A stretch of 64,000 bases of DNA from Tigriopus japonicus (lineage: Eukaryota; Arthropoda; Copepoda; Harpacticoida; Harpacticidae), in the NCBI GenBank assembly GCA_010645155.1, contig CM021322.1:10823238-10887237 (forward strand), read 5' to 3'. Of the stretch, positions 52,301-63,280 are shown piece after piece (the stretch's first letter is position 1; the number at the start of each line of letters is the position of its first letter). Below the pieces are notes generated by a model that was given only the letters and a program-made list of their open reading frames with translations, did not search any database and was not told where the DNA came from. Both the position numbers and the translations under genes were made by a program.

Positions 52301-53830
52301 TTAACTGATCCTTGGCCAATTTCTTGACTTGAGTTTTATTTGATGTATGAGTATCACTACCTCAACACAAGAAAGGACAAGGATATTCAAAGCACAACAT
52401 GTTTGTTTAGTTTGTGAAAGTGACTTTTACATCCTGTATCTATTGGTGATTAATTTGGATCAGTTTGGTACATCTGAGATGATGTTATTGTGGTAGATTG
52501 GTCATTTCCTCATTGATCATGTGCTGATCAGGTGTCATTGTGTGCAATCCTGAATATCATTCTGGAAATTGCTTTTTTCTTGCAAGAAATCCTCCATATC
52601 AAGACTGCAATCACCAAATGAACAATATTGTGTTGGCCTTCCACTTTAGGCAAAGTATATTATGCCAACAAAAAATTGCGTGAAGTAAAGTGCACTAATA
52701 ACCAAGTGAAGAACATAGAACAAAGGATTTTGAAGAATCCAAGTTATTGAAGCATGAACTATGTGATCATTGATCAGTTCTTTTGCTGATTGTGTGCTTA
52801 AAAAGTGACAAAATCACAAGCCTGTGGCCAAAATGTCACTTATACATCAAAGAGAGCAAGGGCATCAAACCCATCTAGTGTGCCATGTGTACAAACAATT
52901 TCCATGCATAAAAAATCTTCACAGTGCACTCAGTATCCAACACATCAATGAAAATCATCTGAAAGGTTGTCCTAAAAGTTCTGTAACAAAACTATGTGAA
53001 TATGAGTCATGTTGTTCAGTTGTGATTTTGAGTTCATTGCTCAACATTTTCCATTCCAAGTCTTTTTTCATGACCACCATGACTTTCCTATCTCCTTTTT
53101 TGCCTTGTATTGTTTGCCATTGTGAATCCATTTCTGATGATAAATAAACTGCCTTCCTTTATAGTTGTTTAGTTTTTGTAATTTTAACTCAGAAAGGCTT
53201 TCATTAGAATTATCAAAACAAACAACAACTAAGCAAATTAATGCACTTGAAGCCCTATCCACAAGGGACATTTTGCTCCTCTTCATCATTGTTATCATAG
53301 CAGATTGAAGCCCATATCTCTCAACTTTTCCTCATAGCAAAAAAACAAAGCCTTCTAAATCAATAAATTGTCTATGATGTGCAAAATCGAAATTAAGCTT
53401 TGCTCCATATCAAGGACACATTGGGGCCCAAAAATGTGTTACAAAGGAGACACCCTTCTCATGATTGGATAAGGAGGAAAATGGATTCAAACCATGCCAT
53501 AACTAAAAAGGCCATTTCTCTCATTTTCCATGGGGGAAGATTTTAATTTATGCATTTCCTTCTTTCCACGGCTTATGCCAATGGTGTGGTACCACTGAAA
53601 ATGGAATGCCATTGAAATTAAAAATTTCCCTAAATAACTACCCGTGTGACAGAAATGAAGAAGAGCTACAAGAAGGAGGCCGATACATTGTTACAACCGT
53701 AAGATCAAGAGCCTTGATTTAACAAATCAAAACTTCTACTTCTTCATTCGACATTTGTACATGACTAAGAAGTAAGTCTTTCCTGACATATAGACATACG
53801 CCCCCATGTGGGAAAATGCACTCAAAAGCC
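49381..53830 (-). mobile_element. LINE-1x: 5'-truncated non-LTR retrotransposon, near-complete ORF2, split by a DNA element
   Basis: Minus-strand order. Endonuclease part 1 at 53830-53651 (GGVCLYVRKDLLL, TMYRPPS) and part 2 at 52042-51388 (VVGDFNFP, VLDLVFSND, SDHHIL) are of the APE type. The linker and start of reverse transcriptase are at 51370-50903 (LKLSGSPGPDGVTSQFL). Reverse transcriptase and C-terminal region are at 50877-49456 (NYRPISLTS, VYLDFAKAFDKVDH, SGLPQGSILCPLLF, SSHADETKLV, RRYERYLILYVFKRIHGLCP). The motif order and tail resemble the Jockey/CR1 group. Defects: frameshifts near 51380 and 50850, a stop near 50905, and YADD changed to HADE. The 3' tail at about 49438-49386 (TTTACAGGGAATCCTATTCC, then TTGTAGCGGC and TAAAAAATCCGC) is the one carried by SINE-A. 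Confidence 0.9.
52043..53647. mobile_element. 1.6-kb non-autonomous DNA transposon inside the LINE endonuclease, 3-bp duplication
   Basis: Termini ACACGGGTAGTTATTT and its mirror AAATAACTACCCGTGT lie within inverted repeats of about 78 bp that also contain TTTCAATGGCATTCCA and GTGGTACCACACCATTGGC. GAC at 52040-52042 and 53648-53650 is the target duplication. Removing the element and one GAC restores an open LINE frame. The interior is AT-rich; frames at 52824-53147 and 53068-53298 show no transposase. The 3-bp duplication fits several superfamilies, among them PIF/Harbinger, so I leave the class open. Confidence 0.85.
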
Positions 53831-53855
53831 CAGTTCATATGCCCTGTGACAACTT

Positions 53856-53937
53856 GTTCACTCGTTGGTTTATGAACTCAACTCCCTGTTATGACATAAA
53901 ATTTCTGCCGCAGAGTTCATAAACCAACGAGTGAGTA
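53856..53937. repeat. Foldback with 21-bp perfect arms
   Basis: CACTCGTTGGTTTATGAACT C... is followed after about 35 bp by GAGTTCATAAACCAACGAGT G. It lies about 25 bp beyond the 5' truncation point of the LINE. It could be a very small MITE. Confidence 0.8.
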
Positions 53938-54480
53938 CATAATAACGAGAAAAAAATAATAATTTTCTTTTTCATGAGTTGAACAAGCCATGAAGCATGA
54001 GAAAGAGTCAAATCTTACTGAAAAAGTTGGGAAAACCAGAGGCCATTTTTGCAAAATTTAAAATTGTCGTTCTTGTAGCTAACAAAGTATTTTGACAAAA
54101 TGATATAAAATACACTTTGTTCAAGAAAAGATGAAAAACGAAAAGAAATAGCGTACAAAAGGCAGGAAACTTCTCAATTTAAAACAATCTCAATTTAGAA
54201 GAGACACACGGTAAATATCTTTTATGAATGACTTTTCACATTAAACATTATTATCTTTCAACATAAATGACAACCTGAAGTGCTATAGAATAAATTGCTT
54301 CCTTGTTATTTAGCACCTCATTTGAAAAAAAACAACGACACCACAATCTGGTGATTATGAGGGCATGTATACAATATTTGGTTATCCGAGTCAATCTTCT
54401 ATTTTTTACTTAGTACTTAACAAATTGTTCCGTCTAAAGCATTCCAGGCACAAAGTTAGTCCTCTAACTGAGTGTAATGG

Positions 54481-54655
54481 ATTAGTCTGGTCCAGGTTTG
54501 TAACACTTTTTTTTCTTTTCCGCTGGGGGCAACTTCCTTGCCTCCATAGTAGTAAAATGAGCGAGTTCTTTCATTCAAACATGTCTACGAAGGCTTGTAG
54601 ATGGCTTATCACACAAATGAGCACAATTTTTAACGTCCAAGAGACAGATATATGC
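54481..54655. mobile_element. Left half of the 4.9-kb MITE family
   Basis: Starts ATGGATTAGTCTGGTCCAGG and follows the 4940-5120 sequence through TGAGCGAGTTCTTTCATTCA and ACGTCCAAGAGACAGATATA with about 90% identity, then breaks off. The right terminus is absent. Confidence 0.85.
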
Positions 54656-57349
54656 CAAAATCTTCAAATTATTTCTGTGCATAACAATTAGTTTTGCGTT
54701 CTAAGTTTTGGAGAGACTGGATGAGCATTTATCATGGTAGTTTTAGCGCTACTTCTTGCGTTAAACGCTCAGTTTGAGTCAGCATGGTCAAGTAACTAAC
54801 TGTCTTGTGAAAGAAGATGAGCATAGGATTATATTTAATTGCGCCAAGGGGTAGTCAGCACCTAAAAAACTGGAAATACTAAAAACAGATGGCGTCCTAG
54901 TGCCGATTTAGGTAACAGTCCATCTCTCTAAAGAAGCATAGATCAAGAATTGATTGCAAGTCAATAAAAAGATATGTGTGGTTGGTTTTGTGATTTATTA
55001 GATATTTAGATAAAATATGTTCAATATGATTACATTTATTATCTCTATTTTATATATCTGGGAGAAATATTGATGCAATTTTTAAGTTGTTTGCAAAAAA
55101 CCTGAAAAACATGTATTGGGCAAATTCATAATTAAAGTCATAAGAAATTCGGTGAATTCAAATGAGATTTCAAAAACTTCCATAAAAAATAACATTTTAG
55201 GAGTTTAAATCACTCTTAGCAAAAAAAATTCTTGAACATGCACATATCCCAAAGATTATATGTTTCCACTTACTGCCATTTGTGTAGCATATTTTAGCAA
55301 CCCTGATTGAGGTTGCCGGCGACTTGGATTTGTTTATGTACGTCGGCTCCGTCGGCTCCTATTGGCAACCGCAAAACGGATGTTTACAAAAATCCGCTCG
55401 TCAGCTGTCCTCATTCGAGGCTTGTCAACAAATCTCAAAAACTGTTCCTTGCGTACTCGAGAATTGTCTCTTAGTACTAAACTGGCTTGTATCAATCCAA
55501 AACAAGTAACAAATGTTGATGATGACAGAGTAACAGGCCTACAAATGAAATGAACAATAAATAGTCAGGATAGAGAAATCCCTATAGCTTTTCATTAAAA
55601 TGATGTGGTGCCTAAAAATTATGTTAATAACTTACAGAGCAAAAATACAAACATAGGTATGGTTGCAACGTTCAATAAATGAGGGGAAGGAGATTTTTTT
55701 GGTGCATTTTAAGTTTATCAAAACATCATTCTTTTTTCCAACATATCATGGTGCTTATACAATTAGAAACTTAAACTTAATACTAAAATCACAATGTCGT
55801 AAAATACAATTTCATCATATTCAATTTGTTCTAGTTTATCCAAGGAAATTGTCAATGATGTGATGGTGATGGAATATTTCATCAAAGGAATTGTAGTTAA
55901 CACGATTTTCATGTTATGGTGAGTGTATAGTAAGTCTCTTTTGAAGGTCAATTAAATGGATATGCTCCTTTCTTTAAATGAAGTTCACATTATCATGTAA
56001 TGCTGTTTGTCCCTATCCAATTGTTTCCGAACCAAATGTTATCCCATTATGGCAATATTCACCTGGTTTTTCATTTTATTGATTTATATTTTCAGACAAA
56101 AGATTGCTCCCAAGTGCAATTATTATTCAGAACTTGTCCTTTTGTTTAAATTGATTTAAGAAGGTATCATTGCACAATTGTTAGTCTCTCAAATGTAAAA
56201 AAATCATATGTTGCCAAAAAGGAATGTGAAACACTTGAAAGGTCATCCCGGGTCATCCTTTCATATTGGCTGGGCGTGTTCAAATCGTAATTAGCCCATA
56301 AATGGCATATTTCAATTCTATTTCATAAAGAAAAAAGCTAACTTTCTTATCTAGAAAGCACTATCACATTGCACAATGGGTTTACCAAATTGCGAGCCAA
56401 AGAAAGTATATTGAAGCCAACAAATTATTTCTAAACTAACGACGACACAGAAACGGGACATGAAAGTGTACGCAAGTTTTATTTTGTTCATATGTCTAGT
56501 GCCTTTTCCATTCAAATTTTGTGAAAACTATGTTGTGGCACAGCAATGTTCTTTACTATTGTTCATAATTCTTTCTTTCTTCTCTCTGCTTTTGTTCCTA
56601 ACCCACTTTATGATCAATCCTGTTTTCACATCCCGTCATTATCAATCATGTCTTTGCATTATTGAACTCAGCCACAGGCAAAAATGGCACATTACAAATC
56701 TCAAGTATCAAATATGTTAAGAAAACAATTCCAAAATATAGCTGTATATCCTGTATGGCTTTATATTTTATGAGCTAGCAAATAACTTTTGATGTATTTT
56801 ATTATGTGCTGCCTGCTCTTAGGAGCCTTCATCAGATCTCTGTTCATTAATACCATTTAAGAAAATGTATAAATTTTGATTCTCTTTTGATTCACATGGC
56901 CATTCAAGACATTTTTCTAAGTCTCCTTGGTCCTTTTGCCCTATTTGTAAGGCTTAAATGAACACATTTTAATGAAATTCGTCAAAATTTGGCCCAACTT
57001 TTCACCACATCACACTAAATCAACGAGCAAAAGAACATGTTTTGCTCGAAAGCCTTGTTTTGAATTTTTAAGCGCTCTTACGCCGGCCCGCAAACAGTTA
57101 GGGCTACTTCAACTTGTCAATGTTTGTGGATTTTCAAGCTATTGTAGTGTATGTCGTTGATCAGGTCAAGGTCGCACTACACCAAAGTAAGATAAAAACT
57201 TGTACCACCTTTATTGAGCACCAGACATTAAGTAAGACACTTGCATACACCTGATTTTTACACGACTCGAAGAAGGGATGGGCTGGGAACAATTGAAGAA
57301 TAAATCACCAAACCACTTCACTATGTAACGTTCATACACATTGTCACCA
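54656..57349. other. Intergenic, no gene recognised
   Basis: AT-rich with poly-A/T tracts. A GC-richer patch at 55310-55520 (GGTTGCCGGCGACTTGG and following) has overlapping open frames but no domain; it might be a promoter or an isolated exon. The frame 56460-56720 begins with a hydrophobic stretch but looks like low-complexity sequence. Confidence 0.4.
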
Positions 57350-58833
57350 TCACCAATTTTTTAATCAAATTTGTAGGTGACTTGAATTAGAAAATTAGTC
57401 ATTTTGGTAATTAAGTGAAACCTAATACTCCTCTCAACACTCAAACCAAATCAATTTTTGAATCAGATTAATTAAAATTGAAATGGTAGGTTTTCAAAAA
57501 TGATAAAAGTGGAGGTTTAGGGCATCCAGTTTGAGCAATTGCATGCTATTTTAAATGCATGAAACACAGAGTTGGCAGAGAGGAGACGCTGGGGCAGACA
57601 GGCCTATCATTTTGTTGGACAATTTTCAGGCCCCAGCTGACCTTTGGCTGTGACGTTTTCCAAGGAGTTGTGCCCAAACAAGTTCCTTTCGTTTGTAGGG
57701 TTGAAGTAGGGGTGGACGAGAAGCCGGTGTCGGTGCCAAGGTGTTGACACCAACTTTCTGGGCTTTCGGTGTCGGCATCAGCACCAGGTCTCTGGTGCCG
57801 ACATTTTAAGGCTTAAAGAGTTTTTGAAAAACGTACTGCCCGCCCAAAAACTTGATCCCAATTTTGATTGTAAATGTGAAGGACTAAACAAAATCCAATA
57901 TCGTCATTTTTGGTTCCATCATAAACATAAACGCAATGCAAGAAAATCACACACCCAGCTAAGGTATTGTAAAATGTAAGCTTATTTTCCCTCTCTCAAA
58001 TTTATGTTGCACTAACATGGACTGAAATGTCTTTAGAATGCGTAGGTCTGTCAAAACTGGTGCTCCATATTACAGTCCAGAAGGGCACATTTTGTTTGAC
58101 TGAATTAGAAGGAACACGCTATCTGTGTCAGTGTCGACACCACGACGTTGATTGGCAACTTCAACAGAGGTACCGGTGTCGGCGTGGGTGTCAACCTTGC
58201 GGTGTCGGTGTCAGAGTCAAGGGCAAAATTGCCGCTGTCACCCATCCCTAGGTTGAAGTCAGGGTCACTTGTTGTTTGTTTGGGCACAACTTATGTAATA
58301 ATCTTCGGAAATATCAAGTTTTCACCTGCAACCTTGGCTCTTCAACAGCTGTAACTCATCCAACGAAAATTTCCGTATATCCGCCCTGTGGCATGAACAG
58401 AATGAACCCTTAATCAGGTTGACTGAATCTTCAAGCAAAGAGTTGTGCAGAAATTGTGTAATCAAATTGTGTGATTTTTCATGCTTTAATTTATTTCAAT
58501 TTATCTTTTGAACAACAAAAACTTTGAAGGTGATCAGATCTGGTAATGAACATCTATCTAAAATTTGCTTTTAGGAGGGAATTTTCCCGTGAACCTTTTG
58601 GTAACCCGGAAGTAGAAATGTAAACTTGGCGCCATGTCGGGAAACATATCTTAGTAAACATATGATTTGAGTGTAACATTTTCCTCTCTAGAGCTCTACG
58701 GTTGACTTGAGAACGCGTAGATCAATAAGACCTGAGATGTATCAGGAGTGACGGTCGCAAAGGTTGACACAATCCTTTAGACACAATGAGCTTTGCCCAC
58801 GTGCTTGCCATGACGCTCGTTCCTTCGGCGGCT
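57350..58833. repeat. Duplicated block B (partner of 36.98-39.13 kb)
   Basis: Order here: 57350-57565, 57595-57698 continued at 58251-58385, 58386-58730, 58730-58833. A hAT element interrupts the second segment; block A has that site empty (AGGTTGAAGTCATGGTCAC at about 38855). The last segment ends in a signal-peptide-like start (MSFAHVLAMTLVPSAAFT at 58786), interrupted by the nested stack that follows. Confidence 0.75.
57707..58250. mobile_element. hAT-type non-autonomous element with GTGTCGG-rich interior
   Basis: Ends TAGGGGTGGACGAGAAGCC and GCTGTCACCCATCCCTA are flanked by the perfect 8-bp duplication GGTTGAAG at 57699-57706 and 58251-58258. Interior flanks repeat GGTGTCGGTG-type words on both sides in inverted sense. 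No transposase. The empty site is seen in block A. Confidence 0.88.
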
Positions 58834-59558
58834 TTTACTAATAGTGATGGGACGAGACTGTATTTCCAATACATGAGCCCAACTGATACCGGTCTCAATT
58901 TACACATCTCAGAAGCTGGCATCAAGTCGGTATCAAGTCTTACAAACGAAACGACAGCTACAAAAGGTGCCCGCCACTGATTAACCCTCTTCGTGTTTAA
59001 CAATTTTGCTAAAAAGTGTAATCAAAATCTAACTCTCTTTTGAAGTGTTTCTAATATGCATGGAGACCATGATCTTTATTGACGCCGTATCAAATAGATT
59101 TATAACTGAAATGGTCCATTTCAATATGATTCCTTTGATATTCAAATCTTAGCTGCAAGTCACACTTCTTTGCCAGGTTGACTAGAATGTGTTAATAATG
59201 TTGTGGTTTGCCACCGAATCAATGCTGATAGGCTTTAGTAAATTAAAATTATGAATAAACATTGTGCACCAATAAGTGAAATAAAAAAATCTTGCTTTAC
59301 AACGTATTTTTGTATCTTAGTTTCAACGGGTTAAGCTGGCAATTTGGAGGATGTAACATCAGTTTTTGTAATAATGAATAATATTTCACGTCACACTTTC
59401 AGTGGTCTTTCAGGCATTTTTCTTCAAAACTCTAAAGCCAACATGTTATGCCAAGTTGTGGAATCGACGAGATGTTCCTTGCTTTGAAATTCATAGTTTA
59501 AATTTAAAACAACAGAAAAATTAAATCTAGATACATCGTGTCTTTAAATTAAAAAAAA

Positions 59559-59745
59559 GAAGCCAGAGTGGCCGCGCGTACTATTGCGTTCTCATAAGAG
59601 CCGAGCGTAAGTGCTTCCCCATACGGTCGAGGTTCGAATCCTGTTGGAGATTGGATTGAAGCTGTCGGGAGAAATCCTTACTTACAGGGAATCGCATTCC
59701 TTGTAACGGTAGTTGAAAATCCGCAACAACAACAACAAAAAAAAA
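59559..59745 (+). mobile_element. SINE-A copy inside the outer hAT-type element
   Basis: Head AAGCCAGAGTGGCCGCGCG, B box GGTTCGAATCC, body GAAGCTGTCGGGAGAAATCC, tail CTTACAGGGAATCGCATTCC then TTGTAACGGTAGTTGAAAAT and CCGC, ending in (CAA)n and an A run. A-rich sequence on both sides may be the duplicated target. Confidence 0.85.
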
Positions 59746-59898
59746 CAATCAAACACCGTAGAAAAAAGCAAAACCCAATTTGAGCAAATTTGGCAACACT
59801 TCGCATGTCTCACTTGGTCTCAAGTCGGAATCAAGACCAGCGAGACTTTCATTGAATTGGTCTGGTCTCATATTGTATGAGACATTGCTGGTCTCGGC

Positions 59899-60616
59899 TA
59901 GTGATGTGACTTGGGCAAGTAATGAGTCATCACAAACACCCAAGAACAAGTTGTTGACAAGCATTACTTGGGCAATACACCCAATACACTTCCCAAGCTC
60001 AAGGAACATTGGAAGATGCAGTTGCCGGCAGTTGCTCTTAGAAGAGTTAAGATGCTTGCAGTGTGACTTAGAAGAAAAGAATGCCAAGTTGCATTTTCAA
60101 TGATCTTTTGACCTTGATAATTCAGCAATAAACAGTGGAAGTGAAACAAAAAATATTTTGATTTGGATAGCATTTGCAAAACCATGTTTTTTCTTTAGTT
60201 TCCGTTCTAAGCCACACATGAATACACTTTTCAGGTCAATCAAGAATGACATTTAACAGTCACACTTGGAAACAAGCTCGGTCACTCAGAGTTGCTAGAA
60301 AAAAATATAAGATGCCAAATCTTTTTTTTTTTTGAAATATTCTCAAAAGCTTTTGCATTTCTCGATGCAAAAGCTTTGAATTGTGTATTTTCATCTAAAA
60401 ATCCATCCTAACAAGGGCCTGGGCCCTATTTCGCTGAAACTTTCTGGTTAATTGAAATTCTGATGCCGAAGGTTTAGTCTTCATTCCTAGCAAATTTGGC
60501 AAACCTGTAAGGTGGGAAAAATACTTGTACAGGCACCCAAGTAGACCCAAGTTTCGGCAAGTCCAAGGTACTGTACCGGACCGCTTGCCCAAGCTCTTGT
60601 TTGCCTCCCATCACTA
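59899..60616. mobile_element. hAT-type element, family T, copy 1 (718 bp)
   Basis: Ends TAGTGATGTGACTTGGGCAA and CAAGCTCTTGTTTGCCTCCC then ATCACTA, with perfect 8-bp duplication GTCTCGGC at 59891-59898 and 60617-60624. It is inserted in the outer element. It has no transposase. Confidence 0.88.
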
Positions 60617-60639
60617 GTCTCGGCCCCATCAGTATTTAC

Positions 60640-63269
60640 TAGTGATGTGACTTGGGCATCACAGACACCCCAAGCACAAGTTGTTGACAAGCATTACTTG
60701 GGCTCTTACTTATAAATCTACCACTTCGTGTACGAGGTTGCTTGAGTGAAAAGGACAACATTGCGCACAAAATTCTTGCTTTCCATGAATTCCAATTTTC
60801 CTTCAGTTTTAAAACTTAACTTCTTGAATGATTTTGCATGTTGAAGTGAGATGAACAATGTCAAGAGGGTTAACAGCATTTGCAAGTGAATCGAGAATTT
60901 AAGAAAAAATACTCATACTACAAATAAATATCAGGCAAGAATAGAGTGAACTTAAGTATTCTAATGATTGTTAAGATAATGCATAATCAAGAAACATGAA
61001 TTGGTGTATTTTGAAGTGCCGAGGGCAACTAACCATACAGTTGGATCTCGATTTAAGGGATTATTTCCTTGGTGGTGGATTTGTCATTACATAAATGGTC
61101 ACCAAATTAAAATGACTTGAATCAAAGGATTTTTGTTTGAATATTTATGGTATCACTAAATGTTTTCATGAGGATAAACCTGATGAGAGTGAGCAGGAGA
61201 TGAACCAAGAGATCAAGATTACCAACAAGGAGGCCGTGGCAAAGGTTTGGAAGCAATGACATATTGCATGGATCTCACAAGACCTGGATGCTTTGCCCAT
61301 TGCCAAAAGCAGCTTTTTGAAGTCTGAGCCAATTTCAACAAGGTCTATTCTTTTTTTATTATCTATTACTTTATATAAATTCATATGCTTTAATTTCAAC
61401 TTGATCAACTGAAATATATGGCAATGAGAGTAATTTGAAGCCTAGAGCAATGGGCGCTCTTCCAACCAAACAAATGTATCTACATTCATTCTTTTGGACT
61501 ATTGTAGGGTCAATTTGTCTTTTGCTTCTGTGCATAAGTACTGCGACTGTTACAAATTCTAGAACGTTGTTTCCAGCAAGCGGATGAATGAATGATTCAG
61601 CCAATGACATCCTGAAGTGCTGTCTTATCAATCTTATAAAAACGAAACCATATACTTGAATGGAATTAAGTTTATGAAAAAAATTTGATCACTTGAGGAG
61701 ATGCTCCCATGTCTTAAGTTTTCCTTGGTATAATGTATTTATAGAATCGTAATTCATAGACATGTGAAGAAAAATAAAACAGAACAGAAAGAAGAAAGAA
61801 CAAATAGGCATTGGAGGCTTGATTTTTTCATTTTTTGGAGAACAGTATGAAATTTTCCTTAAGAGTACATGAAAAGGGATCAAAAAAGGGCCCTCCACAT
61901 ATGCTCCAAATCCAAATTTTGATGGGAAGTAAGTGGTTTGAAATTTGAAACTCAATTGAAATGGACAAGATTAATAGGATTTCATAACTGTGACACACGA
62001 GTTTGCTTCATGATAGAGTATGAAAATAAATATGAAGCTGTGCAAGTATTTGATTCAGTTCAGTTTTCCTTCCTTTTTCAAAGTGTAATCTTGGATGATT
62101 TAATTTACGTTGACAGTAGTTTATTCATATACCTGCTTCAGCATGTTACAATGCATGCCTGTGTTTGATTTTCAATACTCTAATATTGAGACAAATCCTT
62201 CTTTGTAATTTTGGATGACATATTCATGAAATAACTTGATTGGTGTTATTTGAGACACAGTAAAGTTGGGAAAGGAAATCTCTTTTTTCGTGTGCTTACA
62301 AAGAAAATTTCCTATTGTCCTCAAAAAAATGAATACAATTTAAATCTCCAAATTTGCTCGTTTTTCTTTTTGTTCTGTTCATTTGTTTACAAGTCGGTGC
62401 ATTACAATGCATCCATCATGCTTTACCTTAACACTCAGCTAACAATAGTAACCCTCTTGGTATTGTGTTTCTCATTTCCACATGCAAAATCATTCAAGAA
62501 GTTAAGTTTTAATACTCAAGGAAACTTGGAATTAGTGGAAAGCAAGAATTTTGTGCGCAATGTTGTCCTTTTCACTCAAGCAACCTCGTACACGAAGTGG
62601 TAGTTTTATAATTAAGATACTTGGGCAATACACCAATACACTTCCCAAGCTCAAGGAACATTGGAAGATGCAGTTGCCGGCAGTTACTCTTAGAAGATTT
62701 CAGATGCTTGCAGTGTGACTTAGAAGAAAAGAATGTAAAGTTGCATTTTCAATGATCTTTTGACCTTAATAATTTAACAATAAACAGTGGAAGTGAAACA
62801 AAAAATATTTTGATTTGGATAGCATTTGCAAAACCATGTTTTTTCTTTAGTTTCCGTTCTAAGCCACACATGAATACACTTTTCGGGCCAATCAAGAATG
62901 AGATTTAACAGTCACACTTGGGAACAAGCTCGGTCACTCAGAGTTGCTAGAAAAAAATATAAGATGCCAACTCTTTTTTTTTTTTTGAAATATTCTCAAA
63001 AGCTTTTGCATTTCTCGATACAAAAGCTTTGAATTGTGTATTTTCATCTAAAAATCCATCGTAACAAGGGCATGGGCCCTATTTCGCTGAAACTTTCTGG
63101 TTAATTGAAATTCTGATGCCGAAGGTTTAGTCTTCATTCCTAGCAAATTTGGCAAACCTGTAAGGTGGGAAAAATACTTGTACAGGCACCCAAGTAGACC
63201 CAGGTTTCGGCAAGTCCAAGGTATTGTACCGGACCGCTTGCCCAAGCTCCTGTTTGCCTCCCATCACTA
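60640..63269. mobile_element. hAT-type element, family T, copy 2, holding a MULE
   Basis: Same termini as copy 1, flanked by the perfect 8-bp GTATTTAC at 60632-60639 and 63270-63277. Sequence from 62627 to 63269 aligns with 59960-60616 at about 97% by eye. Without the inserted MULE it is about 707 bp. It landed across the right edge of the outer element. Confidence 0.88.
60704..62617. mobile_element. Mutator-like (MULE) non-autonomous element, about 140-bp inverted repeats
   Basis: Left end TCTTACTTATAAATCTACCA then CTTCGTGTACGAGGTTGC, mirrored at the right end to TTTATAATTAAGA. Similarity continues inward about 140 bp. The 9-bp duplication TACTTGGGC stands at 60695-60703 and 62618-62626. 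Long arms and a 9-bp duplication are the Mutator pattern. Interior frames (61166-61408, 61371-61631, 61689-61955, 62250-62603) show no transposase. Confidence 0.8.
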
Positions 63270-63280
63270 GTATTTACTAA

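Larger units (their letters stand above)
58842..60634. mobile_element. Outer hAT-type element of the nested stack
   Basis: Left end TAGTGATGGGACGAGACTG; right end GGTCTCGGC (interrupted by the 59899-60616 element) then CCCATCAGTA. The target duplication TTTACTAA stands at 58834-58841 and, once the later insertion at its edge is removed, at 63273-63280. Its own length without the insertion is about 1.07 kb, including a SINE-A. It has no transposase. Confidence 0.8.

Noticed and set aside
55310..55553. Overlapping open frames in a GC-richer patch
   Set aside because: No recognisable domain or splice context; possible exon or promoter, but unsupported.
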